Source: Streptacidiphilus pinicola (GTDB lineage: Bacteria; Actinomycetota; Actinomycetes; Streptomycetales; Streptomycetaceae). Taken from it: a stretch of 54,960 bases of DNA. Below are positions 41,297 to 49,047 of this stretch, one piece after another. A model generated the notes under the pieces. The model was not told the origin of the DNA, made no database searches, and saw only the letters and a list, made by a program, of their open reading frames with translations. Numbering within the stretch: position 1 is the stretch's first letter; each line of letters starts with the position of its first letter. A program made the translations under genes and the position numbers. The DNA lies in the NCBI RefSeq assembly GCF_003258295.1, contig NZ_QKYN01000043.1, positions 1 to 54,960 on the forward strand. Reading direction: 5' to 3'.

Positions 41297-43590
41297 CCGG
41301 GCCGTCCTCGCTGTCGGGCAGAACCGCAGCCGCCGCCCCCCGGCACGACGACGCGGCCCTGGTGGGTTTCCGTCACCACCTGCGCCCGGCGACCGTCCCC
41401 GGCGAGGCGACCTACCTGGTCTCCCGTCAGGGCGTCACCGCCGTGCACGGCCCGCTGGCCGAGGTGCTGGTCCCGCTGCTGGACGGCACCCGTTCCCTGA
41501 CGCAGATCCGAAGCGCCACCGCCGGCGCCCTGACCGCGGAACAGACCGAGGAAGGGCTGCGGCTGCTGGGCGAGGCCGGGCTGCTGCGCTACACCGATCC
41601 CGCCACCACCGTGGCCGGGGCGGACCCGGTCGCCGAGGCCTACTTCGACCTGGCCGGCCTGGACGGCGCCCGAGCGGCCGCCGGCCTGGAGGGCTCCCGC
41701 CTGGCCATCTTGCCGCTGGCCGGCGTGGACGCCGCCCCGGTACTGGCCGCCGGCGCGGAGTCGGGCCTGAGCGTCACCGACACCGGCGCCGACCTCACCC
41801 TGGTCCTGTGCGACGACTACCTCTCCCCGGAGCTGGCGTGGATCGACGCCGAGCACCGGGCCGCGGGCCGGCCGTGGCTGCTGACGAAGCTGTGCGGCTA
41901 CGAACCCTGGATCGGCCCGTTCTTCGGCCCCGGCGAGGGACCGTGCTGGTCGTGCCTGGCCTACCGGCTCGAGCAGCACCGCGGCTACGAGGCGCCGCTG
42001 CAGCAGGCGCTCGGCCTTGACCGGCCGCTGGCGCGGCCGACCGCGTCGCTGTCGGCCGGGCGGGTCCTGGCCGCGCACAGCGCGGTGCTGGAGGCCGCCA
42101 AGTGGCTGGCCGGGCTGCGCTACGCCGACCAGGGCGCGGTGCGCACCGTCGACACCCTGACCCTGCGCACCCGCGTCCACACCGTGACCCGGATCCCCCA
42201 GTGCCCCTCGTGCGGCGAGCCGGGCCTGGCCGGCCGGCGCGCAGGGCGACCGTTCGTGGCGGTCTCGCGGCCCAAGGCCGCCGGCGCCGGCGGCAACGGC
42301 CACCGGGCACTTACCCCCGACCAGCTCCTGCGGCGCCACGCGCACCTGGTCAGCCCGATCACCGGCATCGTGCCGCACCTCGAACCCTCCCCCGGCGCAC
42401 CGGAGTTCGCCACCACCTACGTGTCCGGGCACAACCTGGCGATGCGCGGCCGGGGCGGGGCGGGGCTGCGCGCGCAGAGCGGCGGCAAGGGCCTGACCGA
42501 CACCGAGGCCAAGACCAGCGCCCTGTGCGAGGCGGTCGAGCGCTACTGCGGCACCCGGCACGGCGACGAACCCGTCGTGGTCGACACCCTGCGCGCGCTC
42601 GGCGACCAGGCGATCCACCCCAACGCCTGCCAGCTGTTCGCCCAGGCGCAGTTCGCCGACCGCGCGCGCTGGAACCGCTCCGGCTCCCCCTTCCACCACG
42701 TGCCCGAACCCTTCGAGGCGGACCGGCCGGTGGAGTGGACGCCGGTGTGGTCGATGACCGCGCAGCGCCCGCGCCTGCTGCCCACCTCCATGCTCTACTA
42801 CTCCCCCACCGGCGCGGGCGGCCCGTACGCCGACTCCAACGGCAACGCCGCCGGCTCCAGCCTGGAGGACGCCCTGCTGCAGGGCTTCTTGGAACTGGTC
42901 GAACGCGACGCGGTGGCCCTTTGGTGGTACAACCGCACCCGGCAGCCCGCCGTCGACCTGGAGGGTTTCGGCGAGCCCTACATCGCGCGGCTGCGCGAGG
43001 GACACCACCGGCTGGGCCGGGAGCTGTGGGCACTCGACCTCACCGCCGACCTCGGCATCCCCACCATGGTGGCGCTGTCGCGGCGCACCGACGGCCCGGC
43101 CGAGGACATCGTGTTCGGGTTCGGCGCCCACTTCGACCCCGCGATCGCGCTGCGCCGCGCACTGACCGAGGCCGGCCAGCTCCTGCCGGCGGTCAACCGG
43201 GACCGGCCCGGCGGCGGATACGGCGTCAGCGACCCGCTCCCGGTGCGCTGGTGGCAGCAGGCCACCCTCGCCAACCAGCCCTACCTGGCCCCCGACCCGG
43301 CCGCCGCGCCGCGCACGCCCGCCAGCTGGTCCTACGTGCCGCGCGGTGACCTGCTCGACGACGTCACCGCCGTGACCGACCTGGTCGCCTCGATGGGCCT
43401 GGAACTGCTCGTACTGGACCAGACCCGCCCCGACGTCGAACTGCCGGTGGTCAAGGTGATCGTGCCCGGGCTGCGGCACTTCTGGGCCCGCTACGCGCCG
43501 GGCCGCCTGTTCGACACCCCCGTGGCGCTGGGACGCCTGGCCGCACCCACCGCCTACGAGCAGCTCAACCCGATCCCGCTGTTCGTGTGA
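41293..43590 (+). CDS. Fused E1-like / YcaO azoline cyclodehydratase (TOMM synthase)
   Basis: A 765-residue protein. Residues about 20-110 look like a precursor-binding region (FRHHLRPATVPGEATYLVSRQG, GTRSLTQIRSATAGALTAEQTEEGLRLLGEAGLL). An E1/ThiF-like part follows with two zinc CxxC pairs (C218/C221 and C304/C307). The YcaO domain covers about 370-765, with the ATP-binding run SGGKGLTDTEAKTSALCEAVERY from residue 396. The C-terminus is NPIPLFV, a weak version of the Pro-rich tail (PxPxP) of active cyclodehydratases. It should convert Cys/Ser/Thr to azolines with ATP. Unusual inside a PKS/sugar cluster. Confidence 0.85.
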   Translation: MTGPSSLSGRTAAAAPRHDDAALVGFRHHLRPATVPGEATYLVSRQGVTAVHGPLAEVLVPLLDGTRSLTQIRSATAGALTAEQTEEGLRLLGEAGLLRYTDPATTVAGADPVAEAYFDLAGLDGARAAAGLEGSRLAILPLAGVDAAPVLAAGAESGLSVTDTGADLTLVLCDDYLSPELAWIDAEHRAAGRPWLLTKLCGYEPWIGPFFGPGEGPCWSCLAYRLEQHRGYEAPLQQALGLDRPLARPTASLSAGRVLAAHSAVLEAAKWLAGLRYADQGAVRTVDTLTLRTRVHTVTRIPQCPSCGEPGLAGRRAGRPFVAVSRPKAAGAGGNGHRALTPDQLLRRHAHLVSPITGIVPHLEPSPGAPEFATTYVSGHNLAMRGRGGAGLRAQSGGKGLTDTEAKTSALCEAVERYCGTRHGDEPVVVDTLRALGDQAIHPNACQLFAQAQFADRARWNRSGSPFHHVPEPFEADRPVEWTPVWSMTAQRPRLLPTSMLYYSPTGAGGPYADSNGNAAGSSLEDALLQGFLELVERDAVALWWYNRTRQPAVDLEGFGEPYIARLREGHHRLGRELWALDLTADLGIPTMVALSRRTDGPAEDIVFGFGAHFDPAIALRRALTEAGQLLPAVNRDRPGGGYGVSDPLPVRWWQQATLANQPYLAPDPAAAPRTPASWSYVPRGDLLDDVTAVTDLVASMGLELLVLDQTRPDVELPVVKVIVPGLRHFWARYAPGRLFDTPVALGRLAAPTAYEQLNPIPLFV

Positions 43591-43612
43591 CCCCCCCCGG
43601 CCGCGCCCGGGC

Positions 43613-43637
43613 ACGGATCAGTGCTTGCCTGATCCGT
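43613..43637 (+). terminator. Possible terminator after the YcaO gene
   Basis: ACGGATCA (43613-43620) and its exact complement (43630-43637) around a 9-nt loop, 23 bp past the YcaO stop. Arms are short and not GC-rich, so termination may be partial. The remaining spacer to 43833 shows no gene. Confidence 0.4.
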
Positions 43638-43833
43638 CGTCAACGAACCTGTGCGCCCCGGCCGTTCTGGCCGTCCACCCCGGTGCCCACCAGCGTCGAC
43701 ACCGTTCGCCCGGGCGAGGCCGAAGCCCCGCTCCCGGTTCGGGCCGAGGACCGCCGAACGTCAACCGGCCTGCTTAGAATGTGGCCCGGTTGTTCGAATC
43801 GGCATCGAGGTGCCAGGGGAACTGGGGGACGCA

Positions 43834-45108
43834 ATGGAGATGAGCACCGGTGCGACGAGATCCCCCTCGCGCGCCGAGGGGCCGCAAGGCCGAAAGTGCG
43901 TGGCCACCCGGACCGCCCGCGGCATCCTGGTCGCCGCGCTGCTGTGCTACCTGGGCGTCACCTTCTTGAACCTGCTGTCGGTCAAACTCGGCCCGTACGT
44001 CCTTGCCTGCGCCGTGGTCTGCCTGCTGGCGGTGTTCGCGCTGCAACTGGTGCACTCCTCCCCCGGCATGACCGACGCGCGGATGCGCACCAAGGTCGCC
44101 ACCTTGACCGCGCAGGGCCTGCTGACGTTCCTGCCGCTGATCTGGTTCGGGGTGTTCTGGGGTTCCATGGCCGGGTTCTTCGCCGGCTCCCTGCTGCTGC
44201 TGCTGCCCACCAAGACGGGCTGGACGCTGTACGGCACGGCGGTGCTGGCCATGGTCGTCCCCTCGACCCTGCTGGACCCCAGCGTCGTCGACCTGGTCTA
44301 CATCGTGGAGTCGACCGCGCTGACGGGCCTGGTCGTGTACGGGCTCAGCCGGCTGGCCACCTTGGTGCAGGAACTGCACAAGGCCCGCGCCGACCTGGCC
44401 CGGCTGGCCGTCAGCAACGAGCAGTTGCGGTTCTCCCGCGATCTGCACGACCTGCTGGGCTACAGCCTGTCGGCGGTGTCGCTCAAGAACGAGTTGGTGC
44501 GGCGCCTGATCCCGACCAATCCGCTGCGGGCCTGCGAGGAGGTCGACGAGGTCCTGGTCATCTCCCGCCAGGCGTTGGCCGATGTGCGCCGGGTCGCCAG
44601 CGGCTACCGGCAGATGTCGCTGGTCTCCGAACTGGCCTCGGCCGAATCGGTGCTGGCCGCCGCCGACGTCGAGGTCAGCGTCGAGGCCCACGACGGCATC
44701 GAGCACCTTGGTCAGGCCACCTCCACCGTGCTGGCCACGGTGCTGCGCGAGGGCGTCACCAACCTGCTGCGCCACTCCAAGGCCGCGAACTGCTGGATCA
44801 CCGCGGCGATCGACGGCGAGGTGGTGCGGCTGACGATCGTCAACGACGGCCTGGTGGGCGGCCCCCACCTGCCCTCCCCGCACGGCGGCAGCGGCCTTGG
44901 CAACCTGCAGCAGCGCGTGAGCGCCATCGGTGGCCGCCTGACCCGGCAGCGTCTGACCGAGGCCGACGCGCTGGGTGAGGGCGACGGCGCGACGGGCGTC
45001 TTCCAGCTGATCGCCGAGGCGCCGGTGACCGAGGCCCGCGCGAACACCGACCCCGCTCAGCTGCTCGGCGAGGGCGCGAGCGAGGGCCAAACCGACAAAG
45101 TCGCATGA
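43834..45108 (+). CDS. Sensor histidine kinase (NarL-type partner)
   Basis: A 424-residue membrane kinase. About five or six hydrophobic helices lie between residues 28 and 172, a coiled linker follows (LVQELHKARADLARLAVSNEQLRF), then the HisKA_3 box with His205 in SRDLHDLLGYSLSAVSLKNEL, and a HATPase (NDG, GGSGLGNLQQRVSAIGG). The ATG at 43834 has GGGGGA close by. It lies 106 bp upstream of the response regulator. With no extracellular domain it probably senses a membrane or small hydrophobic signal. Confidence 0.9.
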   Translation: MEMSTGATRSPSRAEGPQGRKCVATRTARGILVAALLCYLGVTFLNLLSVKLGPYVLACAVVCLLAVFALQLVHSSPGMTDARMRTKVATLTAQGLLTFLPLIWFGVFWGSMAGFFAGSLLLLLPTKTGWTLYGTAVLAMVVPSTLLDPSVVDLVYIVESTALTGLVVYGLSRLATLVQELHKARADLARLAVSNEQLRFSRDLHDLLGYSLSAVSLKNELVRRLIPTNPLRACEEVDEVLVISRQALADVRRVASGYRQMSLVSELASAESVLAAADVEVSVEAHDGIEHLGQATSTVLATVLREGVTNLLRHSKAANCWITAAIDGEVVRLTIVNDGLVGGPHLPSPHGGSGLGNLQQRVSAIGGRLTRQRLTEADALGEGDGATGVFQLIAEAPVTEARANTDPAQLLGEGASEGQTDKVA

Positions 45109-45214
45109 GCGGCCTTGGCACCGCGCCGGTGGGTTGGCGACACTTTGGCGGCATAGGCACGAAGCGGGATCGTTTACGGATCCTGGTAGGTCATGACAAC
45201 GGTGGGCGGCGACG

Positions 45215-45823
45215 ATGATCCAGATCCTCCTGGCCGAGGACATGCACATGGTCCGCGGCGCACTGGTGGCCCTGCTCAACCTCGAGGACGACCTGAAGGT
45301 CGTCGCCGAGCTGGAACGCGGGGACCAGATCCTGAACGCCGCGCGCGAACACCGCCCCGACGTCGCGATCATCGACATCGACCTGCCGGGCCTGGACGGA
45401 CTGAGCGCGGCCCAGCTCCTGCACGAACGCCTCCCCGAGTGCCGGACGTTGATCCTGACCAGCCTGGGCCGCCCGGGCACGCTGCGCCGGGCCATGTCCG
45501 CGCACGTGTCCGGGTTCCTCCTCAAGGACGCGCCGCCCAGCGACCTGGCCCAGGCCGTGCGCCGGGTCGTCGCCGGCCACCGGGTGGTCGACCCGCAACT
45601 GGCGCTGGCCGCCTGGGGCGGCAGCGAGAGCCCGCTGACGATCCGCGAGACCGAGGTGCTGCAGATGGCCGCGCAGGGCTCCGAACCGCAGGAGATGGCC
45701 GCGCAACTCCAGCTGTCGGTGGGCACCGTGCGCAACTACCTCACCTCGGTCGTGATCAAGCTCAACGCCCGCAACCGCGTCGACGCCATCCGCATCGCCC
45801 GCGAATCGGGCTGGCTCCTGTAA
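45215..45823 (+). CDS. NarL/FixJ-family response regulator
   Basis: A 202-residue regulator with a receiver domain (acidic pocket LLAEDMHMVRGAL, phospho-acceptor Asp54 in VAIIDIDLPGLDG, LTSLGRPGTLRRAM, GFLLKDA) and a LuxR-type HTH (LTIRETEVLQMAAQGSEPQEMAAQLQLSVGTVRNYLTSVVIKLNARNRVDAIRIA). LuxR-HTH dimers often bind short dyads, so it is the best candidate for the GTGA-N5-TCAC sites at 40937-40963 and 46741-46753. It probably controls the YcaO block rather than the PKS. Confidence 0.92.
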   Translation: MIQILLAEDMHMVRGALVALLNLEDDLKVVAELERGDQILNAAREHRPDVAIIDIDLPGLDGLSAAQLLHERLPECRTLILTSLGRPGTLRRAMSAHVSGFLLKDAPPSDLAQAVRRVVAGHRVVDPQLALAAWGGSESPLTIRETEVLQMAAQGSEPQEMAAQLQLSVGTVRNYLTSVVIKLNARNRVDAIRIARESGWLL

Positions 45824-45837
45824 CCCGCTGCCCCGGC

Positions 45838-45970
45838 AACCCCGTTGACCCGGTGACCGGGGCGGCCGCGTGGCCGGGGTGGCCCGGCGACGCGTGGCGC
45901 GGTGACCGCGTTGACCCGGTGACGGCGTGGCGCGGTGACCGCGTGACCGCGGTGGCCGGGTGGCCCGGGG
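45838..45970. repeat. Decayed 33-bp direct repeats between convergent genes
   Basis: A 20-bp unit starting GCGTGGCGCGGTGACC occurs at 45892-45911 and 45925-45944 (33 bp apart). A 14-bp unit GTTGACCCGGTGAC occurs at 45844-45857 and 45910-45923 (66 bp apart), and GGCCGGG/GTGGCCCGG variants flank them. It fills the gap between the response regulator and SagB-like gene stops. Minisatellite-like; it may also fold as a terminator. Confidence 0.6.
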
Positions 45971-45977
45971 TGGGGGG

Positions 45978-46613
45978 TCAGGGGGCCGTGACGGTCATGC
46001 CGGCGCCCGCCAGGTGGTCCAGCACCGACAAGGTCAGCTCCGCCGGCAGCGGGGCCACCTCGACCAGCGCGTCCGGGGTCGTCGGCCACGCCAGCGCGGA
46101 GACCACCCACATCGCCTCGGGGCGGTGGATGTGCACCTGGTGCTCCAGCGCACGGCACTCCAGCACGAACGCGTTGCCCTGCACCGTGATCGTCACCCCC
46201 GCGCGCAGCCGCACCCGGCGCTGCGAGGGCACCCGGGCCAGGGCGAAGCGGGCCGTGCGGCCCGCCGGCACCACCGAGAGCACCGGCCCCTTGAGGTCCT
46301 CCAGCGACAGCGTCCTGATGACCAGGTGGGAGATGTCGCGCAGCACCGACAGCACCGCCGTGTACCCGTCCGCCCCGGCTGCGGCGGTGTCGTCCCTGGG
46401 CTGCTGCAGGGGGTTGGCCAGCCGGATGGGCCCCAGTTCCATCCGGTGCAGCGCCTCGGCCACCACCGTCGGCGGGGCCTCGATCCGTTCGGTGCCCTGC
46501 GGGCCGCGCAGCACCAGCGCCCGGCCCTCCTCGTCCCAGCCGACCGCGGTGTCCTCGCGCAGGGACCACAGGTGGTGCAGGCGCAGGGGTGCGTCCTTCG
46601 TCGGTGGCATCAC
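45978..46613 (-). CDS. SagB N-terminal-domain-like protein without the nitroreductase domain
   Basis: A 211-residue protein. LRLHHLWSLREDTAVGWDEEGRALVLRGPQG, SVLRDISHLVIRTLSL, LKGPVLSVVPAG, and RRVRLRAGVTITVQGNAFVLECRALEHQVHIHRPEAMWVVSAL resemble the region that precedes the FMN nitroreductase domain in SagB-type azoline dehydrogenases of actinobacteria. That catalytic domain is absent. It could be a stand-alone binding subunit or a remnant. It is separated from the YcaO operon by the two-component system but shares its operator type (46741-46753). Start GTG 46613 or ATG 46610, both after GAGGAGG. Assignment is from pattern memory only. Confidence 0.55.
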   Translation of the reverse strand: MMPPTKDAPLRLHHLWSLREDTAVGWDEEGRALVLRGPQGTERIEAPPTVVAEALHRMELGPIRLANPLQQPRDDTAAAGADGYTAVLSVLRDISHLVIRTLSLEDLKGPVLSVVPAGRTARFALARVPSQRRVRLRAGVTITVQGNAFVLECRALEHQVHIHRPEAMWVVSALAWPTTPDALVEVAPLPAELTLSVLDHLAGAGMTVTAP

Positions 46614-46738
46614 GGACCGCTGACCTCCTCGGGCTCCGGGTGCCGCCCGAAAGGCCGGCCCCTCCCCGCGGACACGCTCGCAGCCAACAGTATGGATCCG
46701 CGCCGGCGGTGGGAAACAGCGATCGGTTCATCGGCCGC

Positions 46739-46755
46739 GTGTGAGGAATTCACAC
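46739..46755. promoter_or_regulatory. GTGA-N5-TCAC operator upstream of the SagB-like gene
   Basis: GTGTGA-GGAAT-TCACAC, a perfect 6-bp dyad whose core GTGA-N5-TCAC (46741-46753) equals the tandem sites before the YcaO operon (40937-40963). It lies 125 bp upstream of the SagB-like start. Confidence 0.55.
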
Positions 46756-47037
46756 CTCCGGCCGGCCGCGGCGCGGACCGGGGTGCCGGGCGGGCTGGGG
46801 GGCGTCGGTCAGCCGCAGCAGCGCGAACACGGCGCGCTTCCACAGCCTCGCCGACGGATGCAGGCGTTCCACCAGACCTCGCTTTCCTTGTCTGCGTTCG
46901 GTGTGCCCTCGCCCCCGGTGGTGTCCGGGCGGTGTGCGGGCGGTGTCCGGGGCCACGGTGGACGGGCCGTCCGGTCGCGGAACTTGAGCGCGGCTTGAAA
47001 ACCGGTGCAGCGCCCGCGCGCCGGCCGCGGGTGGCGC

Positions 47038-47080
47038 TCCAGCGCGAGCCGAGGGGCAGGCGAGGCGGGGCCCCTAGCGT
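47038..47080 (+). promoter_or_regulatory. SARP-type promoter of the SnoaL-like gene
   Basis: TCCAGCG (47038), 4 bp, CCGAGGG (47049), 4 bp, GCGAGGC (47060-47066), 8 bp, TAGCGT (47075-47080). Spacing and -10 are the same as at 35779-35821 on the other strand. The ATG is 36 bp downstream of the -10. Confidence 0.7.
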
Positions 47081-47116
47081 CGCTGGCATCGAACCAGCCT
47101 GTCTGAAGGAGCCCGG

Positions 47117-47587
47117 ATGTCCACCGAGGAGCACGAGTTCAAGCTGCCTGGCGCGGATCTCGCGCAGCCCGACGCCGAGCTGCGCAAGAAGCGCGAAGCG
47201 GTCGTCGCGGAGCACACCATCGCCGAGGGCGCCTGGGACATCGACGGGGTCCTGGCCACGTTCCCGCGCGGCGGCGTGTACCGGGTCATGGCGTACCCGG
47301 AGAGCCCGTTCCTGGGTGAGAAGGCCATCAAGGAGAACTACTTCGCCGAGCTGCAGGCGGCCTTCCCGAACCCCGAGCACGACCTGCTCCACGTTCACCA
47401 CACCCCGACCGCGGTGATCCTGGAGGCGCAGTTCCGCGGCAAGCAGGAGGCCGACTTCCGCGGCATCCCCAACCTGGGCAAGTCCGTGGACGCCCCGGTC
47501 GCGGTGTTCTTCCACTTCGACGGCGACGTGCTGGTCGACGAGACGATCTACTTCGACCTGGCCACCTTCGCCCGCCAGCTCGGCTGA
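47117..47587 (+). CDS. SnoaL/NTF2-like protein
   Basis: A 156-residue NTF2-fold protein (AVVAEHTIAEGAWDIDGVLATFPRGGVYRVMAYPESPFLGEKAIKENYFAELQAAFPNPEHDLLHVHHT, VAVFFHFDGDVLVDETIYFDLATFARQLG). It is more divergent from SnoaL than the protein at 31766 and has a charged N-terminal extension of about 25 residues. It has its own SARP-type promoter and is closed by a strong hairpin, so it is a single-gene unit. Role could be cyclisation or an accessory hydroxylation step. Confidence 0.8.
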   Translation: MSTEEHEFKLPGADLAQPDAELRKKREAVVAEHTIAEGAWDIDGVLATFPRGGVYRVMAYPESPFLGEKAIKENYFAELQAAFPNPEHDLLHVHHTPTAVILEAQFRGKQEADFRGIPNLGKSVDAPVAVFFHFDGDVLVDETIYFDLATFARQLG

Positions 47588-47597
47588 CCCCTCGGGC

Positions 47598-47637
47598 GGC
47601 TGCCCGGGGCGCGCGGATCCGGGCGCCCCGGGCAGCC
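47598..47637 (+). terminator. Hairpin terminator after the SnoaL-like gene
   Basis: Perfect 15-bp arms (47598-47612 and 47623-47637), 10-nt loop, 11 bp after the stop, followed by a C/T-rich run ending CCCTTTTCC. Confidence 0.8.
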
Positions 47638-47681
47638 GGTCCCCCCCTTTTCCCACCGCCGACCGTGAAGGACCACCTGCC

Positions 47682-48623
47682 ATGAGCGTGTCCAGGACGG
47701 ACCGCAAGCGGGTCACCGCGACCCACTCGGCCGGGGTGCGCCCGCTGCTGCTGGAGGTCGCGGGCCTGACCTTGTCCGGGCTGCTGGCCGAACCGCCGCA
47801 GGGCGAGCCGCGGGCGACCGTGGTGGCCGTGCACGGCGGCGGCATGCGCGCGGGCTACTTCGACGGGCAGGCCGACGCGGACCTGTCCCTGCTCACCCTC
47901 GGCGCCCGTCTCGGCTTCACGGTGCTGGCGCTCGACCGGCCCGGCTACGGCGCCTCCGGCGCGCAACTGCCCGCCGGTCTGACCCTGGCCGAGCAGTCCG
48001 ACGTGCTGGCCGGCGCGCTTGAGGTGTTCGCCGACCGGCACCGGGTCGGGCGCGGTTTCCTGCTGCTGGGCCACTCCTTCGGCGGCAAGCTCGCGCTGAC
48101 CACCGTCGCCCGCCATCGCGGGGTGCTGGCGGTGGACGCCTCCGGGGTGGGGCACCGCTACCAGGTGGAGCCTTTGGGGCGCCGGCGGCTGCATCGCCGC
48201 CTGGAGTGGGAGCGCAACTGGGGGCCGCTGGGCCTGTACCCGCCGGGCACGTTCCGGGCGGCCGAGGCCATGGTCGCGCCCATCCCCGAGCGTGAGGCCG
48301 CCGAGATCCCGCTGTGGCCGGCCATGTTCGACGCGCTCGCCGCGCGGATCACCCTCCCGCTGCGGCTGACGTTCGCCGAGCACGAGGGCTGGTGGCTGCA
48401 CCAGGAGTCCGACCTGGCCGAGATGGCGTCCCGTCTGACCGCGGCGCCGCTGGTGCGCGTCGAACGCCAGCTGGGCGCGGGCCACAACATCAGCCTGGGC
48501 CGGGCCGCCCGCTCCTACCACCTGCGGGCGCTGGCGTTCTTCACCGAGTGCCTGCAGGCCGACCAGGACACCGGCGCCCCGGCCCGCGACGCGGCCATGA
48601 CCGGCGCGGCCGCGGCGAGCTGA
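47682..48623 (+). CDS. Alpha/beta hydrolase
   Basis: A 313-residue serine hydrolase fold: TVVAVHGGGMRAGYFDG (oxyanion HGGG), LALDRPGYGASG, nucleophile elbow LLGHSFGGKLALT, acid region LPLRLTFAEHEGWW, and catalytic His in LGAGHNISLG. The HGGG motif suggests an esterase/thioesterase-like role such as chain release or macrocycle/ester chemistry. Its promoter may lie in the short spacer after the terminator at 47637. Substrate cannot be told from sequence. Confidence 0.85.
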   Translation: MSVSRTDRKRVTATHSAGVRPLLLEVAGLTLSGLLAEPPQGEPRATVVAVHGGGMRAGYFDGQADADLSLLTLGARLGFTVLALDRPGYGASGAQLPAGLTLAEQSDVLAGALEVFADRHRVGRGFLLLGHSFGGKLALTTVARHRGVLAVDASGVGHRYQVEPLGRRRLHRRLEWERNWGPLGLYPPGTFRAAEAMVAPIPEREAAEIPLWPAMFDALAARITLPLRLTFAEHEGWWLHQESDLAEMASRLTAAPLVRVERQLGAGHNISLGRAARSYHLRALAFFTECLQADQDTGAPARDAAMTGAAAAS

Positions 48624-48653
48624 CCCCACCTCACGTCAGGGACCGCCGGCGCA

Positions 48654-48699
48654 CAGGCCGTCCACCCCCCGGGCACCCCCGGGCGCGGTGGGCGGCCTG
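48654..48699 (+). terminator. Hairpin terminator after the hydrolase gene
   Basis: 13-bp arms with one G-T type mismatch (48654-48666 and 48687-48699), a GC-rich loop with its own CCCGGG pairing, followed by CACCCTTTCCC. 30 bp after the stop. Confidence 0.6.
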
Positions 48700-48909
48700 C
48701 ACCCTTTCCCGCCGGCGCCACGACCGCACCGAACACCACCACCCCGGCCACCACCCGGGCCACCACCCAGGTCGCCTCGCCGCCGCCGCCCCGCCTCGGC
48801 TTCCCGACGCCGGCCCGGCCGCTGCCGGGCCGGCCGCCGCCCTGGTGCCGGCCGCCTCCCTGGTGCCCGGCACCGGGTGCCGCGCCGGCCAGGCGGCGTT
48901 GACCTGCGC

Positions 48910-48965
48910 ATACACCCGGGGTCAAGACACGCTCCAGTCGGGCGCCCATGGCGGTGTCCCACGGT
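48910..48965 (+). promoter_or_regulatory. SARP-type promoter of the beta-phenylalanine operon (twin of 15373)
   Basis: TACACCC (48911), TCAAGAC (48922), TCCAGTC (48933), GCCCATG (48944), all at an 11-bp period, then 9 bp to a weak -10 (CACGGT, 48960-48965). The heptamers and even spacer bases match 15373-15428, with identical ATACACCC, TCAAGAC, TCCAG and GCGCCCA parts. Confidence 0.6.
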
Positions 48966-49047
48966 TGGTCCCAAGGCCCCGAAGCGACACGGCAGCACCG
49001 GCGGCTCGGCTCGCCGCCCTGACCGAACCGACCCAAGAGGAGACGCT

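Larger units (their letters stand above)
46614..47116. other. Divergent 503-bp intergenic region SagB-like / SnoaL-like
   Basis: No gene I can support. It contains the GTGA-N5-TCAC dyad (46741-46753), paired TTGAGCG-4-TTGAAAA elements at 46984-47001 (on the other strand TCAAG repeats 11 bp apart, AfsR-like), and the SARP-type promoter at 47038-47080. Confidence 0.5.
48624..49047. other. Intergenic region before the beta-phenylalanine module
   Basis: 424 bp without a gene. It holds a hairpin (48654-48699), a stretch of CCACC/CCGG-type short repeats (about 48735-48775), and the SARP-type site at 48910-48965. The downstream frame is open into this region but encodes only Arg/Pro-rich sequence, so 49048 is the true gene start. 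Confidence 0.6.

Noticed and set aside
45838..45970. CRISPR array
   Set aside because: Only two or three imperfect repeats, no uniform spacers and no cas genes.
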